A stretch of 57,217 nucleotides of DNA from Kurthia zopfii (GCF_003143955.1 NZ_QFVS01000016.1:1-57217); one strand, 5' to 3'. Shown: positions 16,782-26,256, counted from the first letter of the stretch. The notes: a model not told the origin generated them from the letters alone. Translations and numbers: made by a program.

Positions 16782-17348
16782 TTAGAAGAAAGTAACAAAT
16801 TCTTCTACAGATTTTTTAGGTTTGTCATTTGGAATTGCATCAAAATGTCCGAATTGTAACATTGAAATTGGACGTTCTCCCGCTTCAACACCTAATGCTT
16901 TAAGGAATTCAGGTTTTTCTAACCAACCTGGCGTTTTCCAACAAGTGCCGATGCCTTCATCCCATGCTAATAATTGTGCATTTTGGATAAAGCTACTTGC
17001 AGCCGCATAGTCTTCTAAACGCTCTTTTTGACGTAAGTCTTGAGGCATAATGATGAACGCTACCGCTCCTGGCGTCGTAAATTTCGCCATTTTTTTCGAT
17101 ACTTCTTCTTCAGGAAGCTCTTTCCAATTTGGCACGACAAATTCACGAATGACATCCGCTAGTTTTTGTAAACCTTCATCCACTGCTAATACAACACGCC
17201 AAGGTTGACGATTACCATGGTTTGGCGCCCATTTTGCTTCTTCAAAAATAGCTAAAACTTCTTCTTTATTTACCGGTTCACCGTTAAATAATTTAATCGA
17301 GCGACGCTCACGAATCGCTTGTTTAACTGATAAAGATTTTTCACTCAT
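16782..17348 (-). CDS. Nitroreductase family protein
   Basis: A 188-residue FMN-dependent NAD(P)H oxidoreductase. The FMN phosphate motif RERRSIKLF lies near residue 14, APNHGNRQPWRVVL near 42 contacts the cofactor, and AAASSFIQNAQLLAWDEGIGTCW near 120 is the usual second block. Such enzymes reduce nitro compounds, quinones or flavins; the natural substrate is unknown. The start is ATG 17348, eight bases after AGAGGAG; upstream in-frame codons to 17390 have no site. It is a single-gene unit. Confidence 0.85.
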   Translation of the reverse strand: MSEKSLSVKQAIRERRSIKLFNGEPVNKEEVLAIFEEAKWAPNHGNRQPWRVVLAVDEGLQKLADVIREFVVPNWKELPEEEVSKKMAKFTTPGAVAFIIMPQDLRQKERLEDYAAASSFIQNAQLLAWDEGIGTCWKTPGWLEKPEFLKALGVEAGERPISMLQFGHFDAIPNDKPKKSVEEFVTFF

Positions 17349-17437
17349 GTCCCCAGCTCCTCTGTTTCGATCGCCTCTATTTTTGGGCAATTTTATACCT
17401 TTTTACCTTACCATGTTTCTTCAAAAAGGAATAGTTT

Positions 17438-19639
17438 CTACCCCTTTTTGAAAAGTTTTCCTGGCCAGTAAGCGTATTTCCCAAGAACTGTTGTTAATGC
17501 TGGTACAAGTAAAGGACGCACAATGAATGTATCCATCAAAATACCAAGCGCCGTAACAATACCAAACTGTACGAGTACTTGAATTGGTAATGTGCCTAAA
17601 ACAGCGAAAGTCCCTGCTAATATTAGACCTGCTGATGTGATGACACTTCCTGTATGAATGACACCTTCTTGAATCGCCAATTTATGCGGTTTACCTTCTT
17701 TACGATTTTTCCATATTTCTGAAATCATAAAGATATTGTAATCCTCACCAAGTGCGACTAAAAATACGAATGCATACAGTGGAATTGAGCCTTGAATCGC
17801 ATCCACACCCATAATGTAATGAAGAACAATCCAACCCGCTCCTAAAGCTGCTCCGTATGATAAAACAACTGTCGCAACAAGGTAGAATGTCGCTGTAATT
17901 GAACGTAAATAGACGAATAATAATAATGCAATTAATGCGATCATCGCTGGCATAATCACCGATTCATCACGCTCAATCGTCTTCATCTCATCATATTGCG
18001 AAGCTGTTTCGCCACCAACCCATACTTTTGCTTTTTCACCTGTTTCTTTTTCAACAAGTGATTGTACCTCTTTTTTGATTTTCGGTACTGCTTGTAGCGC
18101 TTCTGGTGAATATGGATTCTCTTTTAAACTGACTTCGTATAATTGAAGATTTTTATTCTCCTTACTTTGTTGAGGCTCTTTAACCGATTCAATTTCCTTC
18201 AAATCTGTTAATTGTTTTTGAAGATTTAACCCTTCCCCTTTCGTATCAACGACAACTTTCATTGGCGCTAATTCACCAGCAGAGAAATTCTCCTCAATTA
18301 ATGTGAATCCTTCTCGTGAACTCGTATCTTCTGGGAATGACGATAATAAGTCAAATGTATATTGAATTTTCGGTGTGAATGAAGCAAGTCCACCTAATAC
18401 AATAATTGTTGCTAAAATAACCGTCCAAGGTTTCGATGTGACGAAATGACCAATTTTTTTGCCATATTTATGTTTTGGCTCATGGCGTTTCGCAGGTTTA
18501 TTTTTCTTCTCAGCATATTCTTGAGCTAATTTCTCGGTACGAGGAACGAATGGATAAAATGCTACTCGACCAAAGATTACGAGCAATGCAGGTAATACAA
18601 TTAATGCTGTAAAGCCCATTAATAACACACCAAAACTAAATGGTACTGCAAAGCGCTCAAACGCTCCGTAATTAGCTAATGCTAATGTCGCAAGTCCTAA
18701 AACAACGGTTAAGGCACTCATCATAATCGCGCCGCCAGACTCTTTCATCGCTTGTTTCATCGCATCGAATTGATTTTCTACTTTTAATAAAATTTCTCGA
18801 TATTTCGAAATGAGGAATAAACAATAATCCGTACCCGCTCCAAATAATAAAACGGTCATGATGGATACTGCCTGTGCATCTTTATCGATCCAACCATGCT
18901 CAGCCATAAAGCCAAGTAACGGCGAAATGACACCATACGCCATCCCTACTGCTACTAATGGAATAATCGCTAATAATGGCGAACGATAGATGAGAATTAA
19001 TAATACGAGTACAAGTAAAACTGTTGCACCCATTAATTTAAAGTCTGCATTTTTGAAAAGCCCTGTTGCATCTAAAGAGATTCCAACAGGTCCTGAATAG
19101 CGTAAACTTAAGTTTTTCGCATCTTCATAGTTTCCTGTTGTTTTCACATTTAAATCAGCAACGACTTTCTCAATTTCGTCGACACCTTTACTTAATGCAT
19201 CAGTTGTCGCATTCTCATTAAAGAATACAGGTGTCACAATTGTGGAGCCATTTTCTGAAGCAGTCGCTTGAAGCTGCTGTGGTGGTACTTTACTTAAAGG
19301 TGGCACGAGTGATTGTTCCTTCACTGGCTCACTTTCTAATGATTGGTATAATTTCTGAATCTCTGCATAGTCAGTCGATTTTAAACCGCCATCTCTATGC
19401 CAAACGAGTAATAATGGAATGCCTGAATTATCTGGAAAATTCTCATCGATTACTTTTGCGGCTTGAAGTGAAGCTGAACTTTCTGGTAAATTGTCTGCAT
19501 TTTTATTATCAATGCTATTAATTTGCGGCATCGTAAATGATAGAACAACTACGAGTAAAACCCAAAATACGAGTGTGATCCAGCGACTCTTTTTGCTCGC
19601 AACAAGTTGGCCCCATGCCTCAAACGGATGTTTCTTCAT
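17438..19639 (-). CDS. MMPL/RND-superfamily transporter
   Basis: A 733-residue membrane protein with the MMPL layout: one N-terminal span, a large outside domain (about 45-185), a block of five to six spans containing the GAGTDYCLFLISKYRE motif, a second outside loop (about 415-545), and a second block of spans with ALGEDYNIFMISEIWK. The paired G-x-x-x-D-Y motifs are the proton-relay signature. Related proteins (for example YdfJ in Bacillus) export lipids, surfactants or drugs. ATG 19639 is preferred over TTG 19642 because of spacing to GGGAGG. It is divergent from a TetR gene that probably controls it. Confidence 0.9.
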   Translation of the reverse strand: MKKHPFEAWGQLVASKKSRWITLVFWVLLVVVLSFTMPQINSIDNKNADNLPESSASLQAAKVIDENFPDNSGIPLLLVWHRDGGLKSTDYAEIQKLYQSLESEPVKEQSLVPPLSKVPPQQLQATASENGSTIVTPVFFNENATTDALSKGVDEIEKVVADLNVKTTGNYEDAKNLSLRYSGPVGISLDATGLFKNADFKLMGATVLLVLVLLILIYRSPLLAIIPLVAVGMAYGVISPLLGFMAEHGWIDKDAQAVSIMTVLLFGAGTDYCLFLISKYREILLKVENQFDAMKQAMKESGGAIMMSALTVVLGLATLALANYGAFERFAVPFSFGVLLMGFTALIVLPALLVIFGRVAFYPFVPRTEKLAQEYAEKKNKPAKRHEPKHKYGKKIGHFVTSKPWTVILATIIVLGGLASFTPKIQYTFDLLSSFPEDTSSREGFTLIEENFSAGELAPMKVVVDTKGEGLNLQKQLTDLKEIESVKEPQQSKENKNLQLYEVSLKENPYSPEALQAVPKIKKEVQSLVEKETGEKAKVWVGGETASQYDEMKTIERDESVIMPAMIALIALLLFVYLRSITATFYLVATVVLSYGAALGAGWIVLHYIMGVDAIQGSIPLYAFVFLVALGEDYNIFMISEIWKNRKEGKPHKLAIQEGVIHTGSVITSAGLILAGTFAVLGTLPIQVLVQFGIVTALGILMDTFIVRPLLVPALTTVLGKYAYWPGKLFKKG

Positions 19640-19671
19640 CAAATTCCTCCCTTAATTTTATGTTCCACCCA

Positions 19672-19726
19672 ATTATATATACTCAAGGGTTAATTAATCA
19701 AACATTTATTGTATATATGCTATAAT
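19672..19726. promoter_or_regulatory. Divergent promoters of the MMPL and TetR genes
   Basis: Minus strand: TTGATT (19696-19701), 18-bp spacer, TATAAT (19672-19677) for the transporter. Plus strand: TATAAT at 19721-19726 for tetR, with a weak -35. The two overlap within 55 bp, so a TetR dimer bound here could repress both. No clear palindrome was found. Confidence 0.55.
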
Positions 19727-19761
19727 ATGAATATTTATATGATGAAAGTGAGTGATTTCAA

Positions 19762-20385
19762 ATGGGAGATTCCAAGCGAAATCTGGGTAGACCGCGTCAG
19801 CAAGAACACGCAGTCCCTACAAAAGTGAGAGTTTTATCTACAGCTGTTTCTTTATTTGTTGAACAAGGGTATAAAAATGTAGCGATGGATGATGTCGCTT
19901 TGCGCTGTAATGTGACGAAAGCGACCGTTTATTACTACTACTCGACAAAAGCTGAATTGTTTACCGCTGCATTTGAAGCGCTAATGTCTAGGATTCGAAA
20001 TAGTTCCATGGAGATTTTATCGACAGAAGAACCTTTTGAAAAAAGGCTTGAAAATTTAGTAACGATTTTCACATATGCGACTGTAAATATTGATGTAGAT
20101 AATTTTATTAAAGAAGCGACACCCAGCCTATCCGTCGATCAATTATTGAAAATTGAAGACTGTAAAAACACGATGTATGACGGCATCGAAACTTGTTTTA
20201 TTCGAGAAGCAGAAAACGGAATTTTACCAAAGGAAAATACTAAATTTTTCACCCATACTTTCCTCGCTTTACTGACAATGAGTAAGCAAAGAGACCGCGA
20301 AGGAAAAGGGTTTTTCGAAACACCTGAAGAAACAGCTAAACAAGTTGTACGCTTTTTCTGGGCTGGTGTACAGAATGGGAAATAA
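19762..20385 (+). CDS. TetR-family transcriptional regulator
   Basis: A 207-residue repressor. The N-terminal helix-turn-helix reads FVEQGYKNVAMDDVALRCNVTKATVYYYYSTKAELFTAAF (about 34-75), matching TetR_N. The C-terminal part would form the ligand pocket and dimer. Head-to-head location with the MMPL transporter, only 122 bp apart, is the usual layout for a drug- or lipid-sensing repressor of its exporter. The ligand is unknown. Confidence 0.88.
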   Translation: MGDSKRNLGRPRQQEHAVPTKVRVLSTAVSLFVEQGYKNVAMDDVALRCNVTKATVYYYYSTKAELFTAAFEALMSRIRNSSMEILSTEEPFEKRLENLVTIFTYATVNIDVDNFIKEATPSLSVDQLLKIEDCKNTMYDGIETCFIREAENGILPKENTKFFTHTFLALLTMSKQRDREGKGFFETPEETAKQVVRFFWAGVQNGK

Positions 20386-20503
20386 AGGCGAAAATGACTT
20401 TTATTTTTTTCCGAATTCGGCATATTGCCATTTTTATTTGATACAATGAGAGTATTAAGAATTTGCTCGTAATGTTAGCAATGTAGAAAGGGTGTAATAT
20501 GAA

Positions 20504-21532
20504 GTGACACAACATGCCGAAAACGAAATTAATGACGCAATAAAATTATGTGATGCGAAAGGTAATTTGAATCCTGCCGCAATTGGATACGCTAGAAAAC
20601 CGGTGATTCAAAGTAATTTAAAGGGTCACTTCATGCGAAAGAAAAAATGGAACTATTGGTGTGTATATGGTGATGATTTAATGTTTTCAGCAACGATTAG
20701 TCATCTAGATTATGCAGCCGTTTGTTTCGTCTACATCCTCGACTATGAAACACAGCGATTTTTTGAAAAATCAATTACACTTCCTCCAATTGGAAAGAAA
20801 GTTCAACTTTCAGAACATGTTTTAGAAACAGCACTTTGCAATCATAGCGATATGAAAATTCAATTTTTGCATGATGGCAATAATGAAACGCAAATGACGG
20901 TGACGATCCCAGATTTCGATGGCGAGGTACTTCATGCCGATTTAACGATTCACCATCCTGAAGAAGATGATTCATTAAATGTTGTCATTCCTTGGAATCG
21001 CCAAACTTTCCAATTTACTGCGAAGCACCATTCATTGCCTACTGAAGGCTATGTGAAAATTGGGGATAAACGCTACACTTTTGATGCCCATGAATCTTTC
21101 GCCGTTCTCGACTTCGGTCGTGGCGTATGGCCTCGCGAGTCTACTTGGAATTGGGCAATGGCTTCACAAAAATGTCGTGGTCATCGTATCGGCTTAAACT
21201 TCGGTGGGCAATGGACGGATGGCACAGGCATGACGGAAAATGCGTTTTTCTATGATGGTGTGATGACGAAAATTCATGAAGATGTAATCTTTGAATATGA
21301 CGAGCAGGATTTCACAAAATGTTGGTCGATTCGTACGAAGTTTTCGGATGATGTTCACCTTGTATTTAAGCCTTTTTTCGAAAGAATTTCTAATTCAGAT
21401 GCCAAACTAATTCAATCAAATGTGCATCAATTATTTGGCTATTTCGACGGCTATGTTCGTACGGAAACAGGTCAAACGATTCCAATTCGCCAAATGCTCG
21501 GCGCTTCAGAGGTGCATAAAGCAAAATGGTAA
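20504..21532 (+). CDS. DUF2804 domain protein
   Basis: A 342-residue protein of the DUF2804 family. Visible family features are the opening ENEINDAIKLCDAKGNLNPAAIGYARKP, the block FAVLDFGRGVWPRESTWNWA in the centre and GLNFGGQWTDGTGMTENAFF. The fold is expected to be beta-rich and soluble; the molecular role is unknown. The start is GTG 20504, eleven bases after AAAGG; a nearby ATG (20499) is out of frame and ends after two codons. Its last codons overlap the CWC gene by seven bases, showing translational coupling. Confidence 0.8.
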   Translation: MTQHAENEINDAIKLCDAKGNLNPAAIGYARKPVIQSNLKGHFMRKKKWNYWCVYGDDLMFSATISHLDYAAVCFVYILDYETQRFFEKSITLPPIGKKVQLSEHVLETALCNHSDMKIQFLHDGNNETQMTVTIPDFDGEVLHADLTIHHPEEDDSLNVVIPWNRQTFQFTAKHHSLPTEGYVKIGDKRYTFDAHESFAVLDFGRGVWPRESTWNWAMASQKCRGHRIGLNFGGQWTDGTGMTENAFFYDGVMTKIHEDVIFEYDEQDFTKCWSIRTKFSDDVHLVFKPFFERISNSDAKLIQSNVHQLFGYFDGYVRTETGQTIPIRQMLGASEVHKAKW

Positions 21533-21717
21533 TCGACGAAAATAAATGCCCGATCTGCGGCCATTACAATGCCTGTGGACGAAACGACCCATCTTGCTGG
21601 TGTGTCACAAAAGAGATTCCGAAGTCTCTTTTTGAACAAATACCACCCCAGCTACTTCATAAACAATGTATTTGTTTGAAATGCATTGATGAAGCAACTA
21701 AAAATATTGAAGATTGA
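21526..21717 (+). CDS. Cysteine-rich CWC family protein
   Basis: A 63-residue protein with seven cysteines: CPICGHYNACG, CWC and CICLKC. The CWC-containing pattern defines the cysteine-rich CWC family, which probably binds zinc or a metal cluster. The start ATG overlaps the end of the DUF2804 gene by seven bases, so expression is coupled. The terminator stem begins within its last codons. Function is unknown. Confidence 0.78.
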   Translation: MVIDENKCPICGHYNACGRNDPSCWCVTKEIPKSLFEQIPPQLLHKQCICLKCIDEATKNIED

Positions 21718-21749
21718 TCTAAAGTAATATAGGATCAATCTTTTTTATT
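21711..21749 (+). terminator. Terminator of the DUF2804-CWC operon
   Basis: Perfect stem AGATTGATC (21711-21719) / GATCAATCT (21733-21741) followed by T-rich sequence. Confidence 0.85.
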
Positions 21750-21831
21750 TTGTTCTATTATATATTTTGGGATCTTAAAACAATTCACGTTGTAACTTTC
21801 AGAAATAATCATATTCCACTTTTATTAAAGT

Positions 21832-21964
21832 CATTCAAATACTGAAGAATTGTCTTCAAAAGTTATAAACGCAATGCACATGGGTATATCCGATTGGCGG
21901 TATCAGTTTCTTAGTTAGTTTTATCTTAAGAAAAAAGCTGGATCCACAAGAAGTAAACTCATGA
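21832..21964 (+). pseudogene. C-terminal remnant of an MFS transporter
   Basis: Two short frames join across a one-base shift near 21883: SSKVINAMHM, then VYPIGGISFLVSFILRKKL to a TGA at 21962-21964. A final VINAMH-x(n)-hydrophobic span-RKKL looks like the last helix of a 14-span multidrug MFS permease. No start codon, ribosome site or upstream coding region remains; bases 21750-21831 hold nothing recognisable. I read this as a decayed gene end. Confidence 0.5.
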
Positions 21965-22010
21965 TCAAAAAAAGAACCCACCGCTCAAACTAATTTGAAG
22001 GTAAGTTCTT
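21965..22010 (-). terminator. Terminator of the small membrane protein gene
   Basis: AAGAACCCACC (21972-21982) pairs with GGTAAGTTCTT (22000-22010) using two G-U pairs; a T-run follows on the minus strand. Confidence 0.75.
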
Positions 22011-22019
22011 GAAAAACAT

Positions 22020-22193
22020 TTATGATCTTTTGCTTCTTTTACTTAGCAAAAGGTCATAAATTAAAGCAATAATCAAAGCGAAAAATAATATATTTCTGAT
22101 CCAATCTAACATATTATTATTTGGATAAATGATTGGCAAAATAATAAATACGACTAGAAAGATACCGATGAATGATAGTGTGATTTTATTCAT
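22020..22193 (-). CDS. Small two-span membrane protein
   Basis: A 57-residue protein. ATG 22193 lies seven bases after a perfect GGAGG (22201-22205). It has two hydrophobic spans (LSFIGIFLVVFIILPIIY and ILFFALIIALIYDLLL) joined by a short NNNMLDWIRN loop, and a basic tail SKRSKRS. This pattern fits many uncharacterised Bacillales small membrane proteins. It has its own terminator. Function is unknown. Confidence 0.7.
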   Translation of the reverse strand: MNKITLSFIGIFLVVFIILPIIYPNNNMLDWIRNILFFALIIALIYDLLLSKRSKRS

Positions 22194-22299
22194 ACATTAA
22201 CCTCCGATCTTTCGTAAATCCAACTCCATATAAATAATACCAAAAAAAAAAATAGTTCAATTTTTTCCATATAATACATATTTTAATTTTTCTAGTATC

Positions 22300-22342
22300 A
22301 AAAAAGCAGCAAAACCTAACTTGAGGTTTTCGCTGCTTTTTT
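22300..22342 (-). terminator. Terminator overlapping the end of the GDPD gene
   Basis: AAAAGCAGC plus AAAACCT (22302-22317) pair with AGGTTTT plus GCTGCTTTT (22324-22340). The stem includes the last codons and stop of the gene; T-run on the minus strand. Confidence 0.85.
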
Positions 22343-23056
22343 CTCGCGATGTGCGTACATTAATTCAGGTTGGTCTGTGAAGATTGCTTCAACGCCAAGT
22401 GATTCCATAACATCATAATCTTCTACTTTATTCACTGTGTAGACTCGGAATACGCTTCCCTTCTCAATATCTTGGCGAATAACGCCTCTTTTCGCTGCTT
22501 CCATTGAGATATGAAGTGAATTTGAGCCGATTCTTTCGCCATATTCATGTAAATTAACGAGAATTTTTTCAAATAATACGCCAACTAGATTAGATGGCGC
22601 TTTTTGTAATAAAGATTCCACCATCGTATGGTCGAAGGATGAATACATAATTCGATCCGCCATCCCAAGTCGATTCACAAGGTCCAACACATCATCTTCA
22701 ATATTCGGATATGCTACGACATCTGTTTTAATTTCTAAATTGATGACATGATGTGTCTGTTGGAATACGCATAACACTTCTTCCAAAGTAGGAATTTTTG
22801 CGCCCGCAAACTCCTCGCCCTTCCAACTTCCAAAATCCAGTTCACGTAATTCCTCAAATGTATGATCTTTTAAATGTCCCTTACCATTCGAAGTACGGTG
22901 GATCCGCTCATCATGATTTACGACAAGTACACCATCTTTCGTGCGCTGTACATCCAATTCCACACCTTCAACAGGCAGTTTCGCCGCTGCTTCAAATGCT
23001 ACTAATGTATTTTCTGGGTATTTACCCGCATACCCTCTATGTGCAAAAATCTTCAT
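22316..23056 (-). CDS. Glycerophosphodiester phosphodiesterase
   Basis: A 246-residue GDPD-fold enzyme that splits glycerophosphodiesters into glycerol-3-phosphate and an alcohol. Family marks: AHRGYAGKYPENTLVAF at the N-terminus (catalytic His, Arg, Glu), VELDVQRTKDGVLVVNHDERIHRTSNG with the metal Glu/Asp and second His, and the later INLEIKT with the third Glu. VYTVNKVEDYDVMESLGVEAIFTD closes the barrel. There is no signal peptide, so a cytosolic UgpQ-type enzyme is likely. GAGGTG precedes the ATG. Confidence 0.9.
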   Translation of the reverse strand: MKIFAHRGYAGKYPENTLVAFEAAAKLPVEGVELDVQRTKDGVLVVNHDERIHRTSNGKGHLKDHTFEELRELDFGSWKGEEFAGAKIPTLEEVLCVFQQTHHVINLEIKTDVVAYPNIEDDVLDLVNRLGMADRIMYSSFDHTMVESLLQKAPSNLVGVLFEKILVNLHEYGERIGSNSLHISMEAAKRGVIRQDIEKGSVFRVYTVNKVEDYDVMESLGVEAIFTDQPELMYAHREKKAAKTSS

Positions 23057-23196
23057 AATCAGTCACCTCTTAAATCTATTGTATGTAAGTAGTATTGATT
23101 TTTCACTGAATTTTTGCAAATTTAATGTAAAAACCGTAAATTTTGGTCAATGGATTGGCCCGACAAAAAAACTTGCGATGGTCACATTTTCGAATA

Positions 23197-23220
23197 TAAA
23201 GTACACTATGATATACTTTA
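23197..23220. repeat. Inverted repeat upstream of helD
   Basis: TAAAGTA (23197-23203) / TACTTTA (23214-23220) with a 10-bp centre, about 120 bases before the helD start. It may be an operator; no regulator is assigned. The rest of 23057-23342 is AT-rich without genes. Confidence 0.25.
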
Positions 23221-23342
23221 CAATAGAAGTTTTCCAAAGAAAAAAAGAATTACAATCTACTGAATTGGGAAAGTACTGGTCGGAAATAATATACACCGAT
23301 TCATTGCGTGTTAAAACGAAATTTCGGATCGGAGGATTTTTT

Positions 23343-25562
23343 ATGTCTAATCAACACCCTGAATTTGAAAAAGAGCAACAACATTTAGCGTATGTAAAAC
23401 ACTTTATGCAAAGGCTTCTAACTGAATCTGAAGAAGATCTAGCCAATGCACAAGAAGTCATCCGAAACTCTATGGCGGATCTCGACTATTTAGATTCCAG
23501 TCTCGGATACTTGAATATATTAACGAATACTCGCTTTTTTGATATGGCGAGCAATCAACAAGAAGGGCTCGAAGCAATACGATCGAAGCCTTATTTTGCG
23601 CGCATTCATTTTGAAAAAGAGGGAGAACCTGATGAAAAATTATATATCGGAAAAACCTCTCTTTTCGATAAGGAAACGCAAGAACCTGTAATCGTCGATT
23701 GGCGTTCCCCTGTTTCGAATGTTTACTATGACGGGCGATTGGGCGACATTACGTATATGGTAAATGACGAAGAAAATAAAGGTCATCTCTATTCAAAAAG
23801 ACAGTATAAAATTGAAGATGGCAAACTTCTCGACGTGCGCGATATTGATTTAACAACGAATGACGAACTGCTTCAAGATGCACTTGAAGGCAAAGCAGAC
23901 GTGCGCCTTACTGAAATCGTATCGACAATCCAAGCAGAACAAAATGAAATAATTCGAGCGCATTTACGCCAACCAATCATCGTGCAAGGTGCTGCTGGTT
24001 CTGGTAAAACAACGATTGCCTTGCATAGAATTTCTTACTTCCTCTACACGATGGGCGAGCATTTTGATGCGAAGGAACTTATGATTCTAGCACCAAATAA
24101 ACTGTTCATCGATTATATTTCAGATGTACTTCCTGAACTCGGTGTCGGTGGCATTTGCCAAACTACTTTTGAAGAGTATGTACAAAACGCGACGAAAACA
24201 AAATTCAAACTGACAAATCCCACGCTTATTCTTGAATCACTTATTTCCAATGAGGCCAATGAAGATTTACTATGGGTGACAAAATTAAAAGGTTCTCTCG
24301 AATACCGCGATATGATGGATCACGTCGTCGACAATGTAGTCGCTGAAGTTGGCGAACTTTTTGAAGATGTTTATTTGGAAAAATATCGTATTCTTCGAGG
24401 GTCTCGTCTAAAAAAACTTTTCGTTGAAGAGTATGCTTATATGCCTGTCGAAAAACGAATCCAAAAAATCCGAAGTATTATTCAAAGTCATGTAAAACAA
24501 AAGTCGAAAAAAATATTATACGACCTTTATAAAAAATATGATGAAATCTTAGGCCGTTCATTGAATATTTTTGATGATGATCGTCGTAAAAAAGAAGTAA
24601 CGCATTGGATTGATGAGCGTGATGAAAGAATGCCAGCGATCGAAGCGGAAGCTAAAACGGTTACGACAAAATATATGAAACGTTTCAGCAAATACAATGT
24701 AAAAAAACTGTATCGTCAATTTTTAACGGATTCAGATTTACTCGCTTCGACTACGCCTGATTGGACGAAAAAGCAGCGTCAAACTTTCTTGAAATTTCAT
24801 GAAAAAGAAAGATGGGCAGTTGAAGATTTAACTGCATTTTACTACTTGTTTGCTAAAATGAAAGGCATTCCCGATGCGTGGAAAATGCGCGTTGTATTCA
24901 TTGACGAAGTGCAGGATTATAGCTTATTCCAACTTGCCGCATTGAAAGATGCATTGGAGACAGATATGTTCACAATGGTTGGTGATTTAGCGCAAGGGAT
25001 TCATAGTTATCGTTCATTAAATGATTGGCAACCGGTTCGCGAATTATTCCCTCGTGCTAGCTATAAAACATTACAAAAAAGTTATCGTACAACGATCGAA
25101 ATTATGGCTTATGCGAATGCAATCTTAAGTGGCATGGATGAAGATTTACCAATGGTAGAGCCTGTTGTTCGTCATGGTCTTGAACCACAATTCCACGAGA
25201 TGAAAACATTCGATTCAGCATTAATTGCTCAAATACATGGGTCGATTTTAAGCAATGGGCATCGTTCCATCGCTCTTATTTGTAAAACGATTGATGATGC
25301 GAGCCGAATTACTTCATTATTAGTTGAAAATGATATTAACGCTCAAAACTTAAATGATGCGACAGAAATTGATCAAAATGCTATTTTAGTCGTGCCAAGT
25401 CATCTATCTAAAGGGTTGGAATTTGATGCGGTTATCATCGTTGCGGATGAATCACCATTTGAAGATTCCGCTTTGGAACGAAAGCTTCTCTATGTTGCCA
25501 TCACTCGTGCCATGCATGAACTTCATTTTGTAGGTGTGAAAAAAGAATACTTTTTACTGTAA
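23343..25562 (+). CDS. helD: RNA polymerase recycling motor HelD (UvrD/Rep-like helicase family)
   Basis: A 739-residue SF1-type ATPase. The N-terminal charged coiled-coil (HPEFEKEQQHLAYVKHFMQRL...) is the arm that in Bacillus HelD enters the polymerase secondary channel. Walker A is GAAGSGKTT near residue 216, motif II is VVFIDEVQDYS near 520, and motif VI is KLLYVAITRAMHELH near the end. HelD frees stalled RNA polymerase from DNA. The start is ATG 23343, seven bases after GGAGG (23331-23335); an open frame extends upstream to 22941 but has no site and overlaps the opposite GDPD gene. Confidence 0.9.
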   Translation: MSNQHPEFEKEQQHLAYVKHFMQRLLTESEEDLANAQEVIRNSMADLDYLDSSLGYLNILTNTRFFDMASNQQEGLEAIRSKPYFARIHFEKEGEPDEKLYIGKTSLFDKETQEPVIVDWRSPVSNVYYDGRLGDITYMVNDEENKGHLYSKRQYKIEDGKLLDVRDIDLTTNDELLQDALEGKADVRLTEIVSTIQAEQNEIIRAHLRQPIIVQGAAGSGKTTIALHRISYFLYTMGEHFDAKELMILAPNKLFIDYISDVLPELGVGGICQTTFEEYVQNATKTKFKLTNPTLILESLISNEANEDLLWVTKLKGSLEYRDMMDHVVDNVVAEVGELFEDVYLEKYRILRGSRLKKLFVEEYAYMPVEKRIQKIRSIIQSHVKQKSKKILYDLYKKYDEILGRSLNIFDDDRRKKEVTHWIDERDERMPAIEAEAKTVTTKYMKRFSKYNVKKLYRQFLTDSDLLASTTPDWTKKQRQTFLKFHEKERWAVEDLTAFYYLFAKMKGIPDAWKMRVVFIDEVQDYSLFQLAALKDALETDMFTMVGDLAQGIHSYRSLNDWQPVRELFPRASYKTLQKSYRTTIEIMAYANAILSGMDEDLPMVEPVVRHGLEPQFHEMKTFDSALIAQIHGSILSNGHRSIALICKTIDDASRITSLLVENDINAQNLNDATEIDQNAILVVPSHLSKGLEFDAVIIVADESPFEDSALERKLLYVAITRAMHELHFVGVKKEYFLL

Positions 25563-25565
25563 ATA

Positions 25566-25613
25566 AAAACATCTCCACTAGATGATTTCTCAATCTAGTA
25601 GAGATGTTTTTTT
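25566..25613. terminator. Bidirectional terminator between helD and the SGNH hydrolase gene
   Basis: AAAACATCTC (25566-25575) pairs with GAGATGTTTT (25601-25610), with the inner ACTAGA/TCTAGT extension; T-runs at both ends. Confidence 0.9.
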
Positions 25614-26217
25614 ATAATTTATCAATAATTTTCTTCCAAATAGGTGTTTCGGCGATGCGCTCACGTTTTTTCAATTCCGCTGCGATTAAATCTGTTAATT
25701 GATCGTATAATTTCTCTCCAAAATGAAGTCCATCATCACTTTTACCAACTAATAATTTCTCATAATCGGGCTGGTCATAAACAAATTGGAAGAAGTCGAT
25801 ACAAGTTGATCTTTGCTCCGCAGCCACTTCCTGCACGATATGCGCGTATTGACTCAAATCTTTATTTGTTCTACTTGTTTGCTTCGACTCATCTACTGGT
25901 GGCGGTGTAATTAAGATGACTTTTTTATGCCCAATTTTTCGTACGAAAGCTTCTAAATTTTCTTTAAAAAGATGTAATGGCACTTTTTTATGTTCTGCAC
26001 AATCATTCGAACCGAATAAGATCGTCACAACATCAGGATGTTTCGATACAACGTCCTCCTTGATTCTTGTACGTGCTTCCACTGTATTATTACCTGCCAC
26101 ACCAGCATTTATATAGAGATGACCTTTTACTTTTTCAGAAAGCATTAAAGTCAGCATCGGTTTCGGATATCCTTCTTTTCGAGTCGTTAAACTGTCACCA
26201 AAACAGACAATTTTCAT
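25612..26217 (-). CDS. SGNH/GDSL-family hydrolase
   Basis: A 201-residue esterase-type enzyme with no signal peptide. Block I has the nucleophile in CFGDSLT (Ser9), block II contains the glycine AGVAGNN, block III is GSNDC with the oxyanion Asn, and block V is DGLHFGEK with the catalytic Asp-x-x-His. It would hydrolyse esters of lipids, sugars or acyl groups; the substrate is unknown. AAGGAGGTG precedes the ATG. The GNAT gene upstream (26257-27120) is in the same direction 39 bp away and may be co-transcribed. Confidence 0.88.
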   Translation of the reverse strand: MKIVCFGDSLTTRKEGYPKPMLTLMLSEKVKGHLYINAGVAGNNTVEARTRIKEDVVSKHPDVVTILFGSNDCAEHKKVPLHLFKENLEAFVRKIGHKKVILITPPPVDESKQTSRTNKDLSQYAHIVQEVAAEQRSTCIDFFQFVYDQPDYEKLLVGKSDDGLHFGEKLYDQLTDLIAAELKKRERIAETPIWKKIIDKL

Positions 26218-26256
26218 CTTGCCACCTCCTTGGTTGTATCCCTTTATTTTAGGGTA

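Noticed and set aside
22941-23342. N-terminal extension of helD by about 134 codons
   Set aside because: It has no ribosome site, overlaps the GDPD gene on the other strand, and the HelD N-terminus begins at 23343 behind GGAGG.
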